From Ruegeria lacuscaerulensis ITI-1157 (lineage in GTDB: Bacteria > Pseudomonadota > Alphaproteobacteria > Rhodobacterales > Rhodobacteraceae), in NCBI GenBank assembly GCA_000161775.1, contig GG704596.1, forward strand, positions 1,759,593 to 1,823,592: a stretch of 64,000 nucleotides of DNA, read 5' to 3'. Below are positions 36,226-45,384 of the stretch, piece by piece (within the stretch, counting starts at the first letter, position 1; each line of letters starts with the position of its first letter). Under the pieces are notes generated by a model. It searched no databases. It had not been told where the DNA came from and saw only the letters and a program-made list of their open reading frames with translations. The position numbers and the translations under genes are program-made.

Positions 36226-36522
36226 TCAGCGCGGGGTGTTGACGACGTATCGCCCGCGGTTGGCGTTGCCGCTGTGAGACAGGTAACCCTTTTGCACCAG
36301 TGATTTCAGCGCGCGGAAGAAGGTCGGGCGTGAAACATTCTGCACCAGAGTATGTTCGATCAAACCGTAGGTGCGGACTTCTGCATCCGTCTTCGACAGC
36401 TCCTCGGCGGCATAGTAGATATCTCGCTCAACCGGAGATAGTTCCTCGAGGCCAAGTGTACGTTCCATGCTCTGCATAAGTTTACGCAGCTCGGCGAGTT
36501 TCGAGATTTCAGTCATTTCCAT
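36226..36522 (-). CDS. Small winged-helix transcriptional regulator
   Basis: About 98 residues from ATG 36522 (or 96 from ATG 36516). The N-terminus is a helical segment (ISKLAELRKLMQSMERTLG), followed by a winged helix-turn-helix (LSPVERDIYYAAEELS, VQNVSRPTFFRALKSLVQKGYLSHSG). The recognition helix is followed by a basic wing (NANRGRYVV). It resembles MarR/Lrp-type DNA-binding folds without a ligand domain. The longer reading from 36723 has a sequence unlike a protein domain. Target unknown. Confidence 0.62.
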   Translation of the reverse strand: MEMTEISKLAELRKLMQSMERTLGLEELSPVERDIYYAAEELSKTDAEVRTYGLIEHTLVQNVSRPTFFRALKSLVQKGYLSHSGNANRGRYVVNTPR

Positions 36523-36852
36523 TCTTGATATTTCTCGTGTCAACGTCCCGCTCATTGGATGGACCACAAAAAAGGCCGCACTCCAATATTTTCGGAGCAT
36601 CTCACGTTGACACTCATCCCCTTCATAATGCACTACGCCCTTGATTAGGTGGCTCTTCCTGCGGATGTGAGTGAAGTCGCGTGAACCGCCCCAAGGTCTT
36701 TTCAGTTCGGGCCCGGTGCGCAAGCGCCGGGCCTTTTTCGTCCAATGCCTACGGATTTAGCGTATCTCGCTATTCCAAGCAACGAATTTGTACACACAAC
36801 AGTCACAATACAACCATAGAGAGATCATGATATGCGAGACCTCAACGCAAAA

Positions 36853-36868
36853 CGGGGACTCGACGCCC
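36853..36868 (-). terminator. Weak terminator-like hairpin after pckA
   Basis: Minus strand GGGG-N8-CCCC followed by GTTTTGCG, 31 bases past the pckA stop. Only four paired bases, so the call is tentative. Confidence 0.3.
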
Positions 36869-36898
36869 CCGCTGGAATGAAGCTGCAAAAAAGTAGGA

Positions 36899-38497
36899 CT
36901 ACCCGATCGCCACGGCCTTGATGTCTTCGTCGATGAAGGGCAGGTACTGCTCGAAATTCTCAGCGAACATTTGCACCAACTTTTCAGCCTGTTTGTCAAA
37001 GGCAGCCTGATCGTCCCAAGTGCGGCGGGGATCGAGTAGGACCTCGGGCACACCGGGCACCGCCACCGGTACGTCAAAGCCGAAATTCGCATCCTTGCGG
37101 TATTCCGCGTCAGCCAGCGAACCGTCCAGAGCGGCGGTCAGCAGGGCACGCGTGGCCTTGATGGGCATCCGGCTGCCAACGCCGTATGCGCCGCCGGTCC
37201 AGCCGGTATTCACCAGCCAGCAAGTAGCACCGTGCTGGGCGATCTTGTCGCGCAGCAGCTTGCCGTATTCCTCGGGGCGGCGCGGCATGAAGGGCGCGCC
37301 GAAGCAGGTCGAGAAGGTGGGCTGCGGCTCGGTCACGCCGCGCTCGGTTCCGGCCACCTTCGAGGTGAAGCCCGACAGGAAGTGGTACATCGCCTGCGCC
37401 GGGGTCAGCCGCGCGATCGGAGGCAGCACGCCGAAGGCATCGCAGGTCAGCATGATGATGTTTTTCGGATGGCCACCCAATGCGGTTTTCGACGCGTTCG
37501 AGATGTATTCCAGCGGATAGGCGCAGCGCATATTCGCCGTCAGGCTGTCATCGTCGAAATCCAGTTCCCGCGTCTCGGGGTCAAAGACCATGTTCTCGAT
37601 CACGGTGCCGAATTTCGAGGTGGTGGCATAGATCTCGGGCTCGGCCTCGGGGTTGAGGTTGATGGTCTTGGCATAGCAGCCGCCTTCGAAGTTGAAGGTG
37701 CCGCGGTCGGACCAGCCGTGTTCGTCGTCACCGATCAGAACCCGCGACGGGTCGGCCGACAGGGTGGTCTTGCCGGTTCCCGACAGGCCGAAGAACACGG
37801 CGGTGTCGACAGGGTTACCTTGCGCGTGGTTGGCCGAGCAATGCATCGGCATAACGCCCTTTTCCGGCAGCAGGTAGTTCAGCAGTGTAAAGACGGATTT
37901 CTTGTTCTCGCCCGCGTATTCGGTGCCGCCGATCAGGATCAGCTTGCGGTCGAAGTTCAACGCGATCACGGTATCGCTGCGGCAGTCATGCCGGGCCGGA
38001 TCCGCCTTGAAGCTGGGGCAGTTGATGACGGTGAAATCGGCGGTGAACTCGTCCAGGTCCTCGCGGTCCGGGCGGCGCAGCATATGGCGGATGAACAGGC
38101 TGTGCCAGGCCAGCTCGGTGACCATGCGCACGTTGATCGCATAGGTGGGATCGGCCCCGCCGACCAGATCCTGCACGAAGTAATCCTTGCCCTGCATGTG
38201 CGCCAGCATGTCGTCATACAGGGCGTCAAAGCCCTCGGGGCTCATGGCGGCGTTGTTTTCCCACCAGATGCTGTCGGCCACGTTGTCGGTCTTGACCACA
38301 TGCTTGTCCTTGGGGGACCGGCCGGTGAACTTGCCGGTCGAGACAAGGAAGGCCCCGCCATTGCCCAGCGTCCCCTCGTTCCGCTTGAGGGCTTCTTCGA
38401 TCAGTGCGGGTTCCATGAAGTTGTAATAGACATTGCCCAGACCCCCGATGCCCTGATCTTCGAGGCGAAATTGCGGGTTTACCCGTCCAGATGTCAT
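36899..38497 (-). CDS. pckA: Phosphoenolpyruvate carboxykinase (ATP)
   Basis: 532 residues. Converts oxaloacetate to PEP at the head of gluconeogenesis. The kinase-1a P-loop ([13 protein letters not shown]), the kinase-2 metal site ([20 protein letters not shown]) and the substrate loop ([15 protein letters not shown]) are all intact. The ATG at 38497 is supported by GGAGAAG upstream. A longer reading to 38608 has no homology. It is divergent from chvI/chvG, and the 345-base region between holds tandem repeats. In Agrobacterium, pckA expression depends on ChvG/ChvI. Confidence 0.95.
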   Translation of the reverse strand: MTSGRVNPQFRLEDQGIGGLGNVYYNFMEPALIEEALKRNEGTLGNGGAFLVSTGKFTGRSPKDKHVVKTDNVADSIWWENNAAMSPEGFDALYDDMLAHMQGKDYFVQDLVGGADPTYAINVRMVTELAWHSLFIRHMLRRPDREDLDEFTADFTVINCPSFKADPARHDCRSDTVIALNFDRKLILIGGTEYAGENKKSVFTLLNYLLPEKGVMPMHCSANHAQGNPVDTAVFFGLSGTGKTTLSADPSRVLIGDDEHGWSDRGTFNFEGGCYAKTINLNPEAEPEIYATTSKFGTVIENMVFDPETRELDFDDDSLTANMRCAYPLEYISNASKTALGGHPKNIIMLTCDAFGVLPPIARLTPAQAMYHFLSGFTSKVAGTERGVTEPQPTFSTCFGAPFMPRRPEEYGKLLRDKIAQHGATCWLVNTGWTGGAYGVGSRMPIKATRALLTAALDGSLADAEYRKDANFGFDVPVAVPGVPEVLLDPRRTWDDQAAFDKQAEKLVQMFAENFEQYLPFIDEDIKAVAIG

Positions 38498-38842
38498 GTG
38501 TGTCTTCTCCTGTGGCGGCGCCGCGGCGGTTGGGGCCACATGCGCACTGGGGCATTTTGCCGGGAAATCCGGCGGATGGAGGTCTCTTACCACGGTCGTT
38601 TGAGGCATGAACAGGACGGTTTGGCGCAGTTAGCGCAACCAAGTCGAGGTTTAGCGCAACCAAGAATTTCGTGTCGGAAAACCGCGCCACTATTTTGACA
38701 TGCCGCACGACTTTTTTGCCGCAGCATCGTGGCAATTGTGGCGTGATTCGCGCATCCGAATTGATTCGCGGCCTTAAAAAAGCCAAGAATGGCCTACAAA
38801 AAGCGAGATAATTCGTGTTTGAGCAGGTAAAGGGGCAGCCCG
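38498..38842. other. Divergent intergenic region pckA-chvI
   Basis: 345 bases without a gene. It contains two exact 14-base direct repeats (38630-38643, 38651-38664), a shorter repeated TGATTCGCG (38744-38752 and 38762-38770), and AT-richer sequence near 38695-38720 and 38770-38830 that may hold the two divergent promoters. I see no RNA gene or hairpin terminator. Confidence 0.6.
38630..38664. promoter_or_regulatory. Tandem 14-base repeats, 21-base period, candidate ChvI site
   Basis: TTAGCGCAACCAAG occurs twice, start to start exactly 21 bases, two helical turns. Tandem direct repeats on one face of DNA are typical for OmpR-family response regulators such as ChvI. They lie 133-167 bases upstream of pckA and 179-213 bases upstream of chvI. 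Confidence 0.55.
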
Positions 38843-39547
38843 ATGTCTAAGATTGCACTGGTGGACGACGATCGGAATATCCTGACGTCGGTGGCGATGA
38901 CGCTCGAGGCCGAGGGCTTCGAGGTCGAAACCTACAATGACGGGCAGGCGGCCCTGGAAGCGTTCAACAAGAAACTTCCTGACATGGCTGTGCTGGATAT
39001 CAAGATGCCACGCATGGACGGGATGGACCTGCTGCAGCGTTTGCGTCAGAAAACCCAGATGCCGGTCATCTTCCTCACCTCGAAGGACGACGAGATCGAC
39101 GAGGTTCTGGGCCTGCGCATGGGCGCCGACGATTACGTGAAAAAGCCGTTTTCCCAGCGGCTTCTGGTCGAGCGGATCCGTGCGCTGCTGCGGCGGCAGG
39201 AAGCGACCGAGGGCGATGCCGCGGCTGCGACCACCGGTGATGCCAAGGTGATGGAGCGCGGGCATCTGCGGATGGACCCACTGCGCCACGCCGTAAGCTG
39301 GAAGGGCGTGGACGTGTCGTTGACCGTGACCGAATTCCTGTTGCTGCAGGCGTTGGCCCAGCGACCGGGGTTCGTCAAGAGCCGCGATCAGTTGATGGAC
39401 GTGGCCTATGATGACCAGGTCTATGTCGATGACCGCACCATCGACAGCCACATCAAGCGCCTTCGCAAGAAGATGCGCACTGCAGATCCCGAGTTTTCGG
39501 CTATCGAAACGCTGTACGGAATCGGATACCGTTACAACGAGGAATAG
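38843..39547 (+). CDS. chvI: Response regulator ChvI
   Basis: 234 residues, OmpR family. Receiver domain with Asp8-Asp10, phospho-acceptor Asp52 ([11 protein letters not shown]) and the conserved Lys (DDYVKKPF). A DNA-binding winged helix follows ([44 protein letters not shown]). Partner of ChvG, 26 bases downstream. In rhizobia and relatives this system responds to acid or envelope stress and controls surface polysaccharide and carbon metabolism. Confidence 0.93.
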   Translation: MSKIALVDDDRNILTSVAMTLEAEGFEVETYNDGQAALEAFNKKLPDMAVLDIKMPRMDGMDLLQRLRQKTQMPVIFLTSKDDEIDEVLGLRMGADDYVKKPFSQRLLVERIRALLRRQEATEGDAAAATTGDAKVMERGHLRMDPLRHAVSWKGVDVSLTVTEFLLLQALAQRPGFVKSRDQLMDVAYDDQVYVDDRTIDSHIKRLRKKMRTADPEFSAIETLYGIGYRYNEE

Positions 39548-39573
39548 GCCGGACCGGCTGTCTGACAAGGTGA

Positions 39574-41295
39574 ATGGGTCTCGTGCGCGACACCGAGCAA
39601 TCCAATGACATGCGCGACGGTGGCGTCGTTCTGGGGGATGACTGGGTCATCCCGCAAGACCCCGAATCGGCGGAATTGCGCGCGCGCCGGTCCCGGCGCA
39701 CCTTGTTCACGCTGCGCAACTCGCCCCTGGCGCGCAAGATCATCACGTTCAACCTGATCGCCCTGGTCATTCTGGTGGCGGGGCTGTTGTACCTGGACGA
39801 CACGCGCAAGGAGCGCGTCCAGCAGACGGCAAGGAACTTGATGGGCGATGCGCAACTGGTGTCGAACGTGTTCGAGGCCCAGTTCCGGCAGGTTCCCGGC
39901 GCAACTGACGCGTCCGACCTGAACGTCAAGGCAACACTGGAAGGATTGAGCGTTCCACCCGGCGGCGAGGTGTTCGTCTATGATTCCAACGGCACGCTGA
40001 TCGGTTGGACGCGCGGGGCCTCGTCCACGGCGGACCTGCCGGGGTTGATCCGCAGCAAAGCGGACACGCGGACGGGCGGCACCTTGAATTCCGATGCGTT
40101 GAATGCGGTCTGGAACGGGCTGTACTCGGTGTTCAGCGCCGGTGCGTCACCCGAGGCCCCGACGCTGGCGCAACGTGTGCAGAACCTCATCCCGACCGCA
40201 TTGGATGGCGAGTTGCAGGTTCAGGCTGTGACGGATCCATCAGGGGGCACGGTCATCGTGGCGGCCGCGCCGGTCTTGCGAAATGACCTTCCGGTTGGCG
40301 CCGTGGCGATTGCCGGGCCGGCTGGCGAGATCGACGCTCTTGCCCGCAAGGAGCAGGAGCGGATCCTGCAGATGTTCGTTGTAGCACTTCTTGTTTCGAT
40401 CGGTCTCAGCCTTGTCCTCGCGTCGACCATCGCAAATCCGCTGGCCGATCTGGCGGCTGCGGCCGAGATGGGAAAAGACCGGGGGGCGGGCGTGAATCCC
40501 GGGCGCATACGCATCCCCGACCTCAGCGCACGCCCCGACGAGATCGGCCGCCTGAGCCGGGCTCTGCGTGGCATGGTGACGGCGCTGTACAATCGGATCG
40601 ATGCAAACGAGCAATTCGCGGCGGATGTGGCCCACGAAATCAAGAACCCCTTGGCCAGCCTGCAATCGGCCGTCGGCACCTTGCGGATGGTCAAGCGCGA
40701 CGACCAGCGAGAGAAGCTGTTGGGCGTGATCGAGCACGACGTGCGGCGGCTGGACCGGCTGGTCAGCGATATTTCCAACGCGTCACGCCTGGATGCAGAA
40801 CTGGTCAAGGAAGAAGAGCAGCCCTTTGATCTGCTCAAGCTGCTGGGCAATATCGGTGACTACCTGGGCGAGGATGCGCGCTCGAAGGGGATCGACTACA
40901 TCACCGATCTGCCAAGCGCTCCGATCGTCATCACGGGGCTCGAGGCGCGTCTGGCCCAGGTCTTCGTGAACCTTATCACCAATGCCATTTCATTCTGCGA
41001 GGAGGGAGACGCAATCCGCGTCTGGGTGCGGCAGCGCGAAAACCGGGTTTTGGTGGTGGTCGAGGATACCGGGCCGGGTATTCCCGAACAGGCGCTGACG
41101 AAGATATTCAAACGGTTCTATTCTCAGCGTCCGGCCGAGCATTTCGGGAACAATTCCGGGCTGGGCCTCGCGATTTCCAAGCAGATCGTCGAAGCGCATG
41201 GCGGTGTGATCTGGGCCGAGAACATCCGCCCGACCGATGCTGACATCACGTCGGATCCGCTTGGGGCGCGGTTCGTCGTGGGCCTTCCCATCTGA
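39574..41295 (+). CDS. chvG: Sensor histidine kinase ChvG
   Basis: 573 residues. Cytoplasmic N-terminus, a first membrane helix (IITFNLIALVILVAGLLYL), a periplasmic ChvG-type stimulus domain of about 190 residues, a second helix (MFVVALLVSIGLSLVLAS), HAMP, then HisKA with phospho-acceptor His354 (ADVAHEIKNPLASL) and HATPase with N box (NLITNAISF), G1 (EDTGPGIP) and G2 (NNSGLGLAISKQIV). Partner of ChvI. hprK follows after 3 bases, so two-component and PTS-type signalling are probably co-transcribed. Confidence 0.93.
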   Translation: MGLVRDTEQSNDMRDGGVVLGDDWVIPQDPESAELRARRSRRTLFTLRNSPLARKIITFNLIALVILVAGLLYLDDTRKERVQQTARNLMGDAQLVSNVFEAQFRQVPGATDASDLNVKATLEGLSVPPGGEVFVYDSNGTLIGWTRGASSTADLPGLIRSKADTRTGGTLNSDALNAVWNGLYSVFSAGASPEAPTLAQRVQNLIPTALDGELQVQAVTDPSGGTVIVAAAPVLRNDLPVGAVAIAGPAGEIDALARKEQERILQMFVVALLVSIGLSLVLASTIANPLADLAAAAEMGKDRGAGVNPGRIRIPDLSARPDEIGRLSRALRGMVTALYNRIDANEQFAADVAHEIKNPLASLQSAVGTLRMVKRDDQREKLLGVIEHDVRRLDRLVSDISNASRLDAELVKEEEQPFDLLKLLGNIGDYLGEDARSKGIDYITDLPSAPIVITGLEARLAQVFVNLITNAISFCEEGDAIRVWVRQRENRVLVVVEDTGPGIPEQALTKIFKRFYSQRPAEHFGNNSGLGLAISKQIVEAHGGVIWAENIRPTDADITSDPLGARFVVGLPI

Positions 41296-41298
41296 CAG

Positions 41299-41769
41299 AT
41301 GTCCGGGATGCTTCCGCCAGAGGATCAGGATGATGGCGCCGCCATCGTGCATGGGACATGCCTGGCGGTTGCCGGACAGGGCGCTTTGATCGTTGGACGA
41401 TCCGGGGCCGGGAAATCTGGGCTGGCCTTGCAGATGATGGCGTATGGCGCGCGTCTCGTGGGGGATGACCGGGTGGCCCTTAGGCTTGAGGCCGGTCGTG
41501 TCATGGCCGATGCGGTCGACCCTTTGCGCGGATTGATCGAGGCGCGCGGCATCGGCCTTCTGCGGGCCGAACCCGCGGGGCCGGTGCCCTTGGCCTGGGT
41601 GGTTGATCTGGACAGGCCCGAGCCGGCACGATTGCCGGAGCCAGAGGAAATTCGAGTGTTGGGGCAGACTGTTCCCTTGCTTCGGGCGTCTGGCACGCCC
41701 AATCTGGCAGCAGCTTTGATTCAATTGATCAAGATGGGGCGAGTCGATCCGCAATGGCCCGGAATGTGA
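41299..41769 (+). CDS. hprK: HPr kinase/phosphorylase, short alphaproteobacterial form
   Basis: 156 residues, only the C-terminal catalytic domain of the Gram-positive enzyme. Walker A GRSGAGKS is at residues 33-40. The downstream region [29 protein letters not shown] contains the family's acidic/glycine signature. It would phosphorylate HPr on Ser48 (gene at 43049). Its 3' end overlaps the rapZ start by 16 bases. Confidence 0.88.
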   Translation: MSGMLPPEDQDDGAAIVHGTCLAVAGQGALIVGRSGAGKSGLALQMMAYGARLVGDDRVALRLEAGRVMADAVDPLRGLIEARGIGLLRAEPAGPVPLAWVVDLDRPEPARLPEPEEIRVLGQTVPLLRASGTPNLAAALIQLIKMGRVDPQWPGM

Positions 41770-42648
41770 TCACGCAGCACCGTGTCGTCCTGGTGACCGG
41801 GCCTTCCGGGGCAGGGCGCTCGACGGCGATCCACGTTCTCGAGGATCTTGGGTTCGAGGCCATCGACAACCTTCCCATGGGTCTTCTGACCCGCCTTCTG
41901 GAGGGGGGGTGAAAACTCGCGTCCGATGGCGTTGGGCATCGATGTGCGGAACCGCGAATTTTCGACCATCGGGTTCATCGAACTGGCCGCCAGGCTGGGG
42001 CGCATGGCGCAGGTGGATCTGACCACGTTGTACCTGGATTGCAGCGACGAGGTGTTGCTGCGTCGGTTTTCGGAAACCCGCCGGCGGCATCCGGTGGCGG
42101 CTGATGCAAGCCCGGAGACGGGAATTCAGCAGGAAAAGGAACTTCTGGCGCCCATCCGCGAAATTGCCGACACGCTGATTGACACATCCGGGCTGAACGT
42201 TCACCAGTTGCGGGAAGAGGTCGAGCGGTGGTTCGCCCCGGAAGGTGGCCGGCACCTTGCCGTTTCGGTCGAGTCCTTCTCCTACAAGCGCGGACTGCCG
42301 CGCAGCCCGGACATGGTTTTCGATTGCCGCTTTCTGGCCAATCCGTTTTGGCGGCCCGAGCTTCGATCAGCGGATGGTCGAAATCCGGACGTGGCAACCT
42401 ATGTTCAGTCTGACCAGAATTATGCGCCTTTTCTGAGCCGGGTCGTTGACCTGCTGCTGGCTCTGCTGCCGGCTTTTCGGGCCGAGGGGAAGGCGCATCT
42501 GTCGGTGGCTTTCGGGTGTACCGGAGGGCAGCACCGTTCGGTAGCGGTGGCCGAAGCCGTTGCAAAGGCCCTTGCAGAGGCAGGGCAGCCGGTGGCAATT
42601 AGGCACCGCGAGATGGAACGTCGATCGTTGAATGTGAGGCCGGATTGA
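41754..42648 (+). pseudogene. rapZ: RapZ (RNase adapter) interrupted by a one-base frameshift
   Basis: From ATG 41754 the frame encodes 52 residues of RapZ ([34 protein letters not shown]) and stops at TGA 41910-41912. The rest of RapZ (MALGIDVRNREFSTIGFIE ... VAFGCTGGQHRSVAVAE) continues in the next frame to 42648. The break is at a run of seven G (41903-41909). With six G the reading becomes [16 protein letters not shown] and gives a normal 297-residue protein. RapZ binds small RNAs and nucleotides and modulates amino-sugar or PTS-linked control. It may be a true mutation, a phase-variable tract, or a base error. A GTG at 41766 is an alternative start. Confidence 0.85.
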
Positions 42649-43037
42649 TCGGAATTGTAATCGTGGCACATGGCGGGCTGGCCCAGGAATACCTGGCTGC
42701 CATGCAGCATGTCGTGGGCCAGCAGCCCGGTCTGGTGGCGATCGCGATCGAGGCGGATCACGACCGCGAAGAGAAACAGGCCGAGATCTGTCGCGCTGCC
42801 GATGCAGTTGATGTCGGCGATGGCGTTGTCGTGGTCACCGATCTGTTCGGGGGCAGCCCCTCGAATCTCAGCCTGCGGGCCTGCGCGCCGCACGATCGGC
42901 GCATCCTGTACGGTGCCAACCTGCCGATGCTGATCAAACTGGCCAAAAGCCGCCACCTGCCCGTTGGCGATGCCGTTCGCCAGGCGATGGAGGCTGGACG
43001 AAAATACATCAATGCGCAAAATGTGACGCTGGACTGA
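42645..43037 (+). CDS. PTS EIIA component, mannose type (regulatory)
   Basis: 130 residues. The phosphorylated His9 lies in VIVAHGGLA, and GDGVVVVTDLFGGSPSN is the other family block. No EIIB, EIIC or EIID genes accompany it, so it is probably part of a regulatory phosphorelay with HPr rather than sugar uptake. It starts with TTG overlapping the rapZ stop (TTGA), so ribosomes reaching it in the shifted rapZ frame could be affected by the frameshift. HPr follows 11 bases later. Confidence 0.85.
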   Translation: MIGIVIVAHGGLAQEYLAAMQHVVGQQPGLVAIAIEADHDREEKQAEICRAADAVDVGDGVVVVTDLFGGSPSNLSLRACAPHDRRILYGANLPMLIKLAKSRHLPVGDAVRQAMEAGRKYINAQNVTLD

Positions 43038-43048
43038 GACCGGATCAA

Positions 43049-43324
43049 ATGGACATGGCCACCAGAACTTTGAAAATCATCAATGAAAAAGGGCTGCACG
43101 CGCGCGCGTCGGCCAAGCTGGTCGAGGTGGTCGAAGGCTTTGACGCCCGCGCCGAGGTCTCGAAGGACGGGTTGTCCGCCTCGGGCGACAGCATCATGGG
43201 GCTTTTGATGTTGGCAGCCTCGCGCGGAACCACTATTGACGTCGAAACGTCCGGGCCGGATGCTGAGGCGTTGGCGGATGCGCTGGAAGCCCTGGTAAAT
43301 GACAAGTTCGGCGAAGGGTACTGA
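43049..43324 (+). CDS. ptsH: Phosphocarrier protein HPr
   Basis: 91 residues. His17 in KGLHARASAK is the site phosphorylated by enzyme I, and Ser48 in SGDSIMGLLML corresponds to the serine modified by HPr kinase. With HprK 1.3 kb upstream and EIIA next door the module is complete except for enzyme I, which is not in the window. Overlaps the annotated start of the acyltransferase gene. Confidence 0.93.
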   Translation: MDMATRTLKIINEKGLHARASAKLVEVVEGFDARAEVSKDGLSASGDSIMGLLMLAASRGTTIDVETSGPDAEALADALEALVNDKFGEGY

Positions 43325-44261
43325 GCCCGGCACCGCGACACAGGAACGGGAAGACCAGGAATTGGCGGAAACCACGCACGAAACCAAGACAAGCCCGGTT
43401 ACGGATGGGGCGCCTCAGCAGGGCGAAACCTACGACCGCAGAACGCTGACTTACGCTAACTCATTCGATGACCCCTGGACCGCGACCGCGATCAAGGCGA
43501 TCGAATGGTGCACGGGCAAGTTCACCATCCTGCGGATGGTCAACAAGTTTGAAAAGCAGAACGAGAACTACCGCGGCCAGAAGTTCTGGGGTGGCGCGCT
43601 CAAGACCATGGGCATCGACCTGACCACGCCCAAAGAGCAGATCGCGCGCATTCCCAAGGAAGGCCCGGTGGTGGTGGTCGCCAACCACCCGCACGGGATG
43701 GTCGACGGCATGATCCTGGCGGAACTGATCGGTCGCGTCCGGCAAGACTATCGCATCCTGACCCGGTCGGTCCTGACCGGGCTCGACGAGGCGGCGACTT
43801 CCTTCATGATACCGGTGCCGTTTCCGCATGACCCCGAGGCGCAGCCCAAGATGCTCGAAATGCGCGCCAAGGCGATGGAGCACCTGAAGAACGACGGTGT
43901 CGTCGCGTTGTTCCCGTCCGGTGTGGTGATGTCATCCGACACCTGGTTCGGACCTGCGCAGGAACGTGAATGGAACGTGTTCACCGCCAAGATGATCCGC
44001 CGCTCGGGCGCCAGGGTCCTGCCGATCTTCTTTCCGGGCAGCAACTCGCGCTGGTACCAGATCGCCAATAAATTGTCGCCGATCCTGCGTCAGGGCCTTC
44101 TGCTGCACGAAATCGTCCGGTCCTGCAACAAACCGCAGTCTCCGGTGATCGGAGAGCCCATTTCCGACGCCGACATGGAATTGCTCGAACGAGATCCCCG
44201 CGGTTTCATGACATGGCTGCGCCAGCACACTCTGGCGCTCGGCCAATCGACGGCCTCCTGA
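43299..44261 (+). CDS. PlsC-like lysophospholipid acyltransferase
   Basis: Up to 320 residues. The acyltransferase catalytic block is VVANHPHGMVDGMIL, where His and Asp are offset as in the HPxGxxD variants, and the second block is ALFPSGVVMSSD. It probably acylates a lysolipid at the inner membrane face. ATG 43299 lies inside ptsH (26-base overlap) and gives an N-terminal Thr/Glu-rich extension of about 60 residues. A TTG at 43362 with AGGA upstream is an alternative start. Followed by a dispersed repeat. Confidence 0.78.
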   Translation: MTSSAKGTEPGTATQEREDQELAETTHETKTSPVTDGAPQQGETYDRRTLTYANSFDDPWTATAIKAIEWCTGKFTILRMVNKFEKQNENYRGQKFWGGALKTMGIDLTTPKEQIARIPKEGPVVVVANHPHGMVDGMILAELIGRVRQDYRILTRSVLTGLDEAATSFMIPVPFPHDPEAQPKMLEMRAKAMEHLKNDGVVALFPSGVVMSSDTWFGPAQEREWNVFTAKMIRRSGARVLPIFFPGSNSRWYQIANKLSPILRQGLLLHEIVRSCNKPQSPVIGEPISDADMELLERDPRGFMTWLRQHTLALGQSTAS

Positions 44262-44269
44262 CACGCGCC

Positions 44270-44336
44270 TTCATCTGGCCAGAAATATCCCGGGGGTGAG
44301 CCCGGATGAAATCCGGGCGAGGGGGCTGGCCCCCTT
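44270..44336 (+). repeat. Dispersed repeat, copy 2, with hairpins
   Basis: Eight bases after the acyltransferase stop. The 24-base core (44270-44293) differs from copy 1 at only two positions. It is followed by GCCCGGAT-GAA-ATCCGGGC (eight-base stem) and then GGGGGC-TG-GCCCCC. It lies between convergent genes, fitting a bidirectional transcription-end element. Confidence 0.8.
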
Positions 44337-44342
44337 GTTCCG

Positions 44343-45218
44343 TCAGCGTGTGGGAACCGGCACCTCGCCGCGATAATCATAGAACCCGCGGTCGGTCTTG
44401 CGTCCCAACCATCCTGCCTCGACATATTTGGTCAACAACGGGCAAGGGCGGTACTTGGTGTCCGCCAGCCCGTCATGCAGAACGTTCATGATGGCGAGGC
44501 AGGTGTCCAGCCCGATGAAATCGGCCAGTTCCAACGGCCCCATCGGGTGATTGGCGCCCAGCTTCATCGACTGGTCGATCGACTGCACGCTGCCCACGCC
44601 CTCATACAGCGTATAGACTGCCTCGTTGATCATCGGCATCAGGATGCGGTTCACGATAAAGGCCGGAAAATCCTCGGCGCTGGCGGCGGTCTTTCCCAAC
44701 CGGTCCACGACTGCCTTGCAGGTGGCAAAGGTCTCTTCATCGGTGGCAATTCCGCGAATCAGCTCGACCAGTTGCATCACCGGAACCGGGTTCATGAAGT
44801 GGAACCCCATGAACCGTTCCGGCCGGTCCGTCCGGCTGGCCAGCCGCGTGATCGAAATCGACGAGGTGTTCGATGTCAGGATCGTGTGTGGCAGAAGGTG
44901 CGGCTGCAGGTCTTCGAAAATGGCCTGTTTGATCGCCTCGCGCTCGGTCGCGGCCTCGATCACCAGGTCTGTCTTGCCGATGTCGGGAAGGTTCAGCGTG
45001 GTCTTGATCCTGGACAGCGCCGCCTGCATGTCGTTTTCGGAGATTTTTCCACGCGATACTTGCCGGGCCATGTTGCCCTTGATCGTCTCCAGCGCCGCAT
45101 CCAGCGCCTCCTGGCTGATATCGTTCAACACAACGTCATACCCCGCCAACGCCATGACATGAGCGATCCCGTTGCCCATCTGACCAGCGCCGATCACTCC
45201 GACTGATTTCACGTCCAT
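44343..45218 (-). CDS. 3-Hydroxybutyryl-CoA dehydrogenase
   Basis: 291 residues. NAD(P)-binding motif GAGQMGNGIAHVMA at the N-terminus, SNTSSISITRLAS and HFMNPVPVMQLVELI around the catalytic His, and a C-terminal helical domain (NHPMGPLELADFIGLDTCL). Interconverts acetoacetyl-CoA and (S)-3-hydroxybutyryl-CoA, in butanoate, beta-oxidation or ethylmalonyl-CoA feeding. ATG 45218 is chosen over a longer reading to 45386. Divergent from the DUF6473 gene. Confidence 0.9.
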   Translation of the reverse strand: MDVKSVGVIGAGQMGNGIAHVMALAGYDVVLNDISQEALDAALETIKGNMARQVSRGKISENDMQAALSRIKTTLNLPDIGKTDLVIEAATEREAIKQAIFEDLQPHLLPHTILTSNTSSISITRLASRTDRPERFMGFHFMNPVPVMQLVELIRGIATDEETFATCKAVVDRLGKTAASAEDFPAFIVNRILMPMINEAVYTLYEGVGSVQSIDQSMKLGANHPMGPLELADFIGLDTCLAIMNVLHDGLADTKYRPCPLLTKYVEAGWLGRKTDRGFYDYRGEVPVPTR

Positions 45219-45384
45219 GCTGAGCTGCCTTCTGCGTTGAGGTTCGGGGGCGACATTATCGGCAGTCCGGGCAGGGCGGCAAGGGGCAGAGACCCGTTGA
45301 ATTCGCTTTAAATGCGACCATTGAGGTTTTCTTAGGACTTGTGGCCCGACAATGGCATCCGGGTGAAGAAAATGGGTGCATGAC

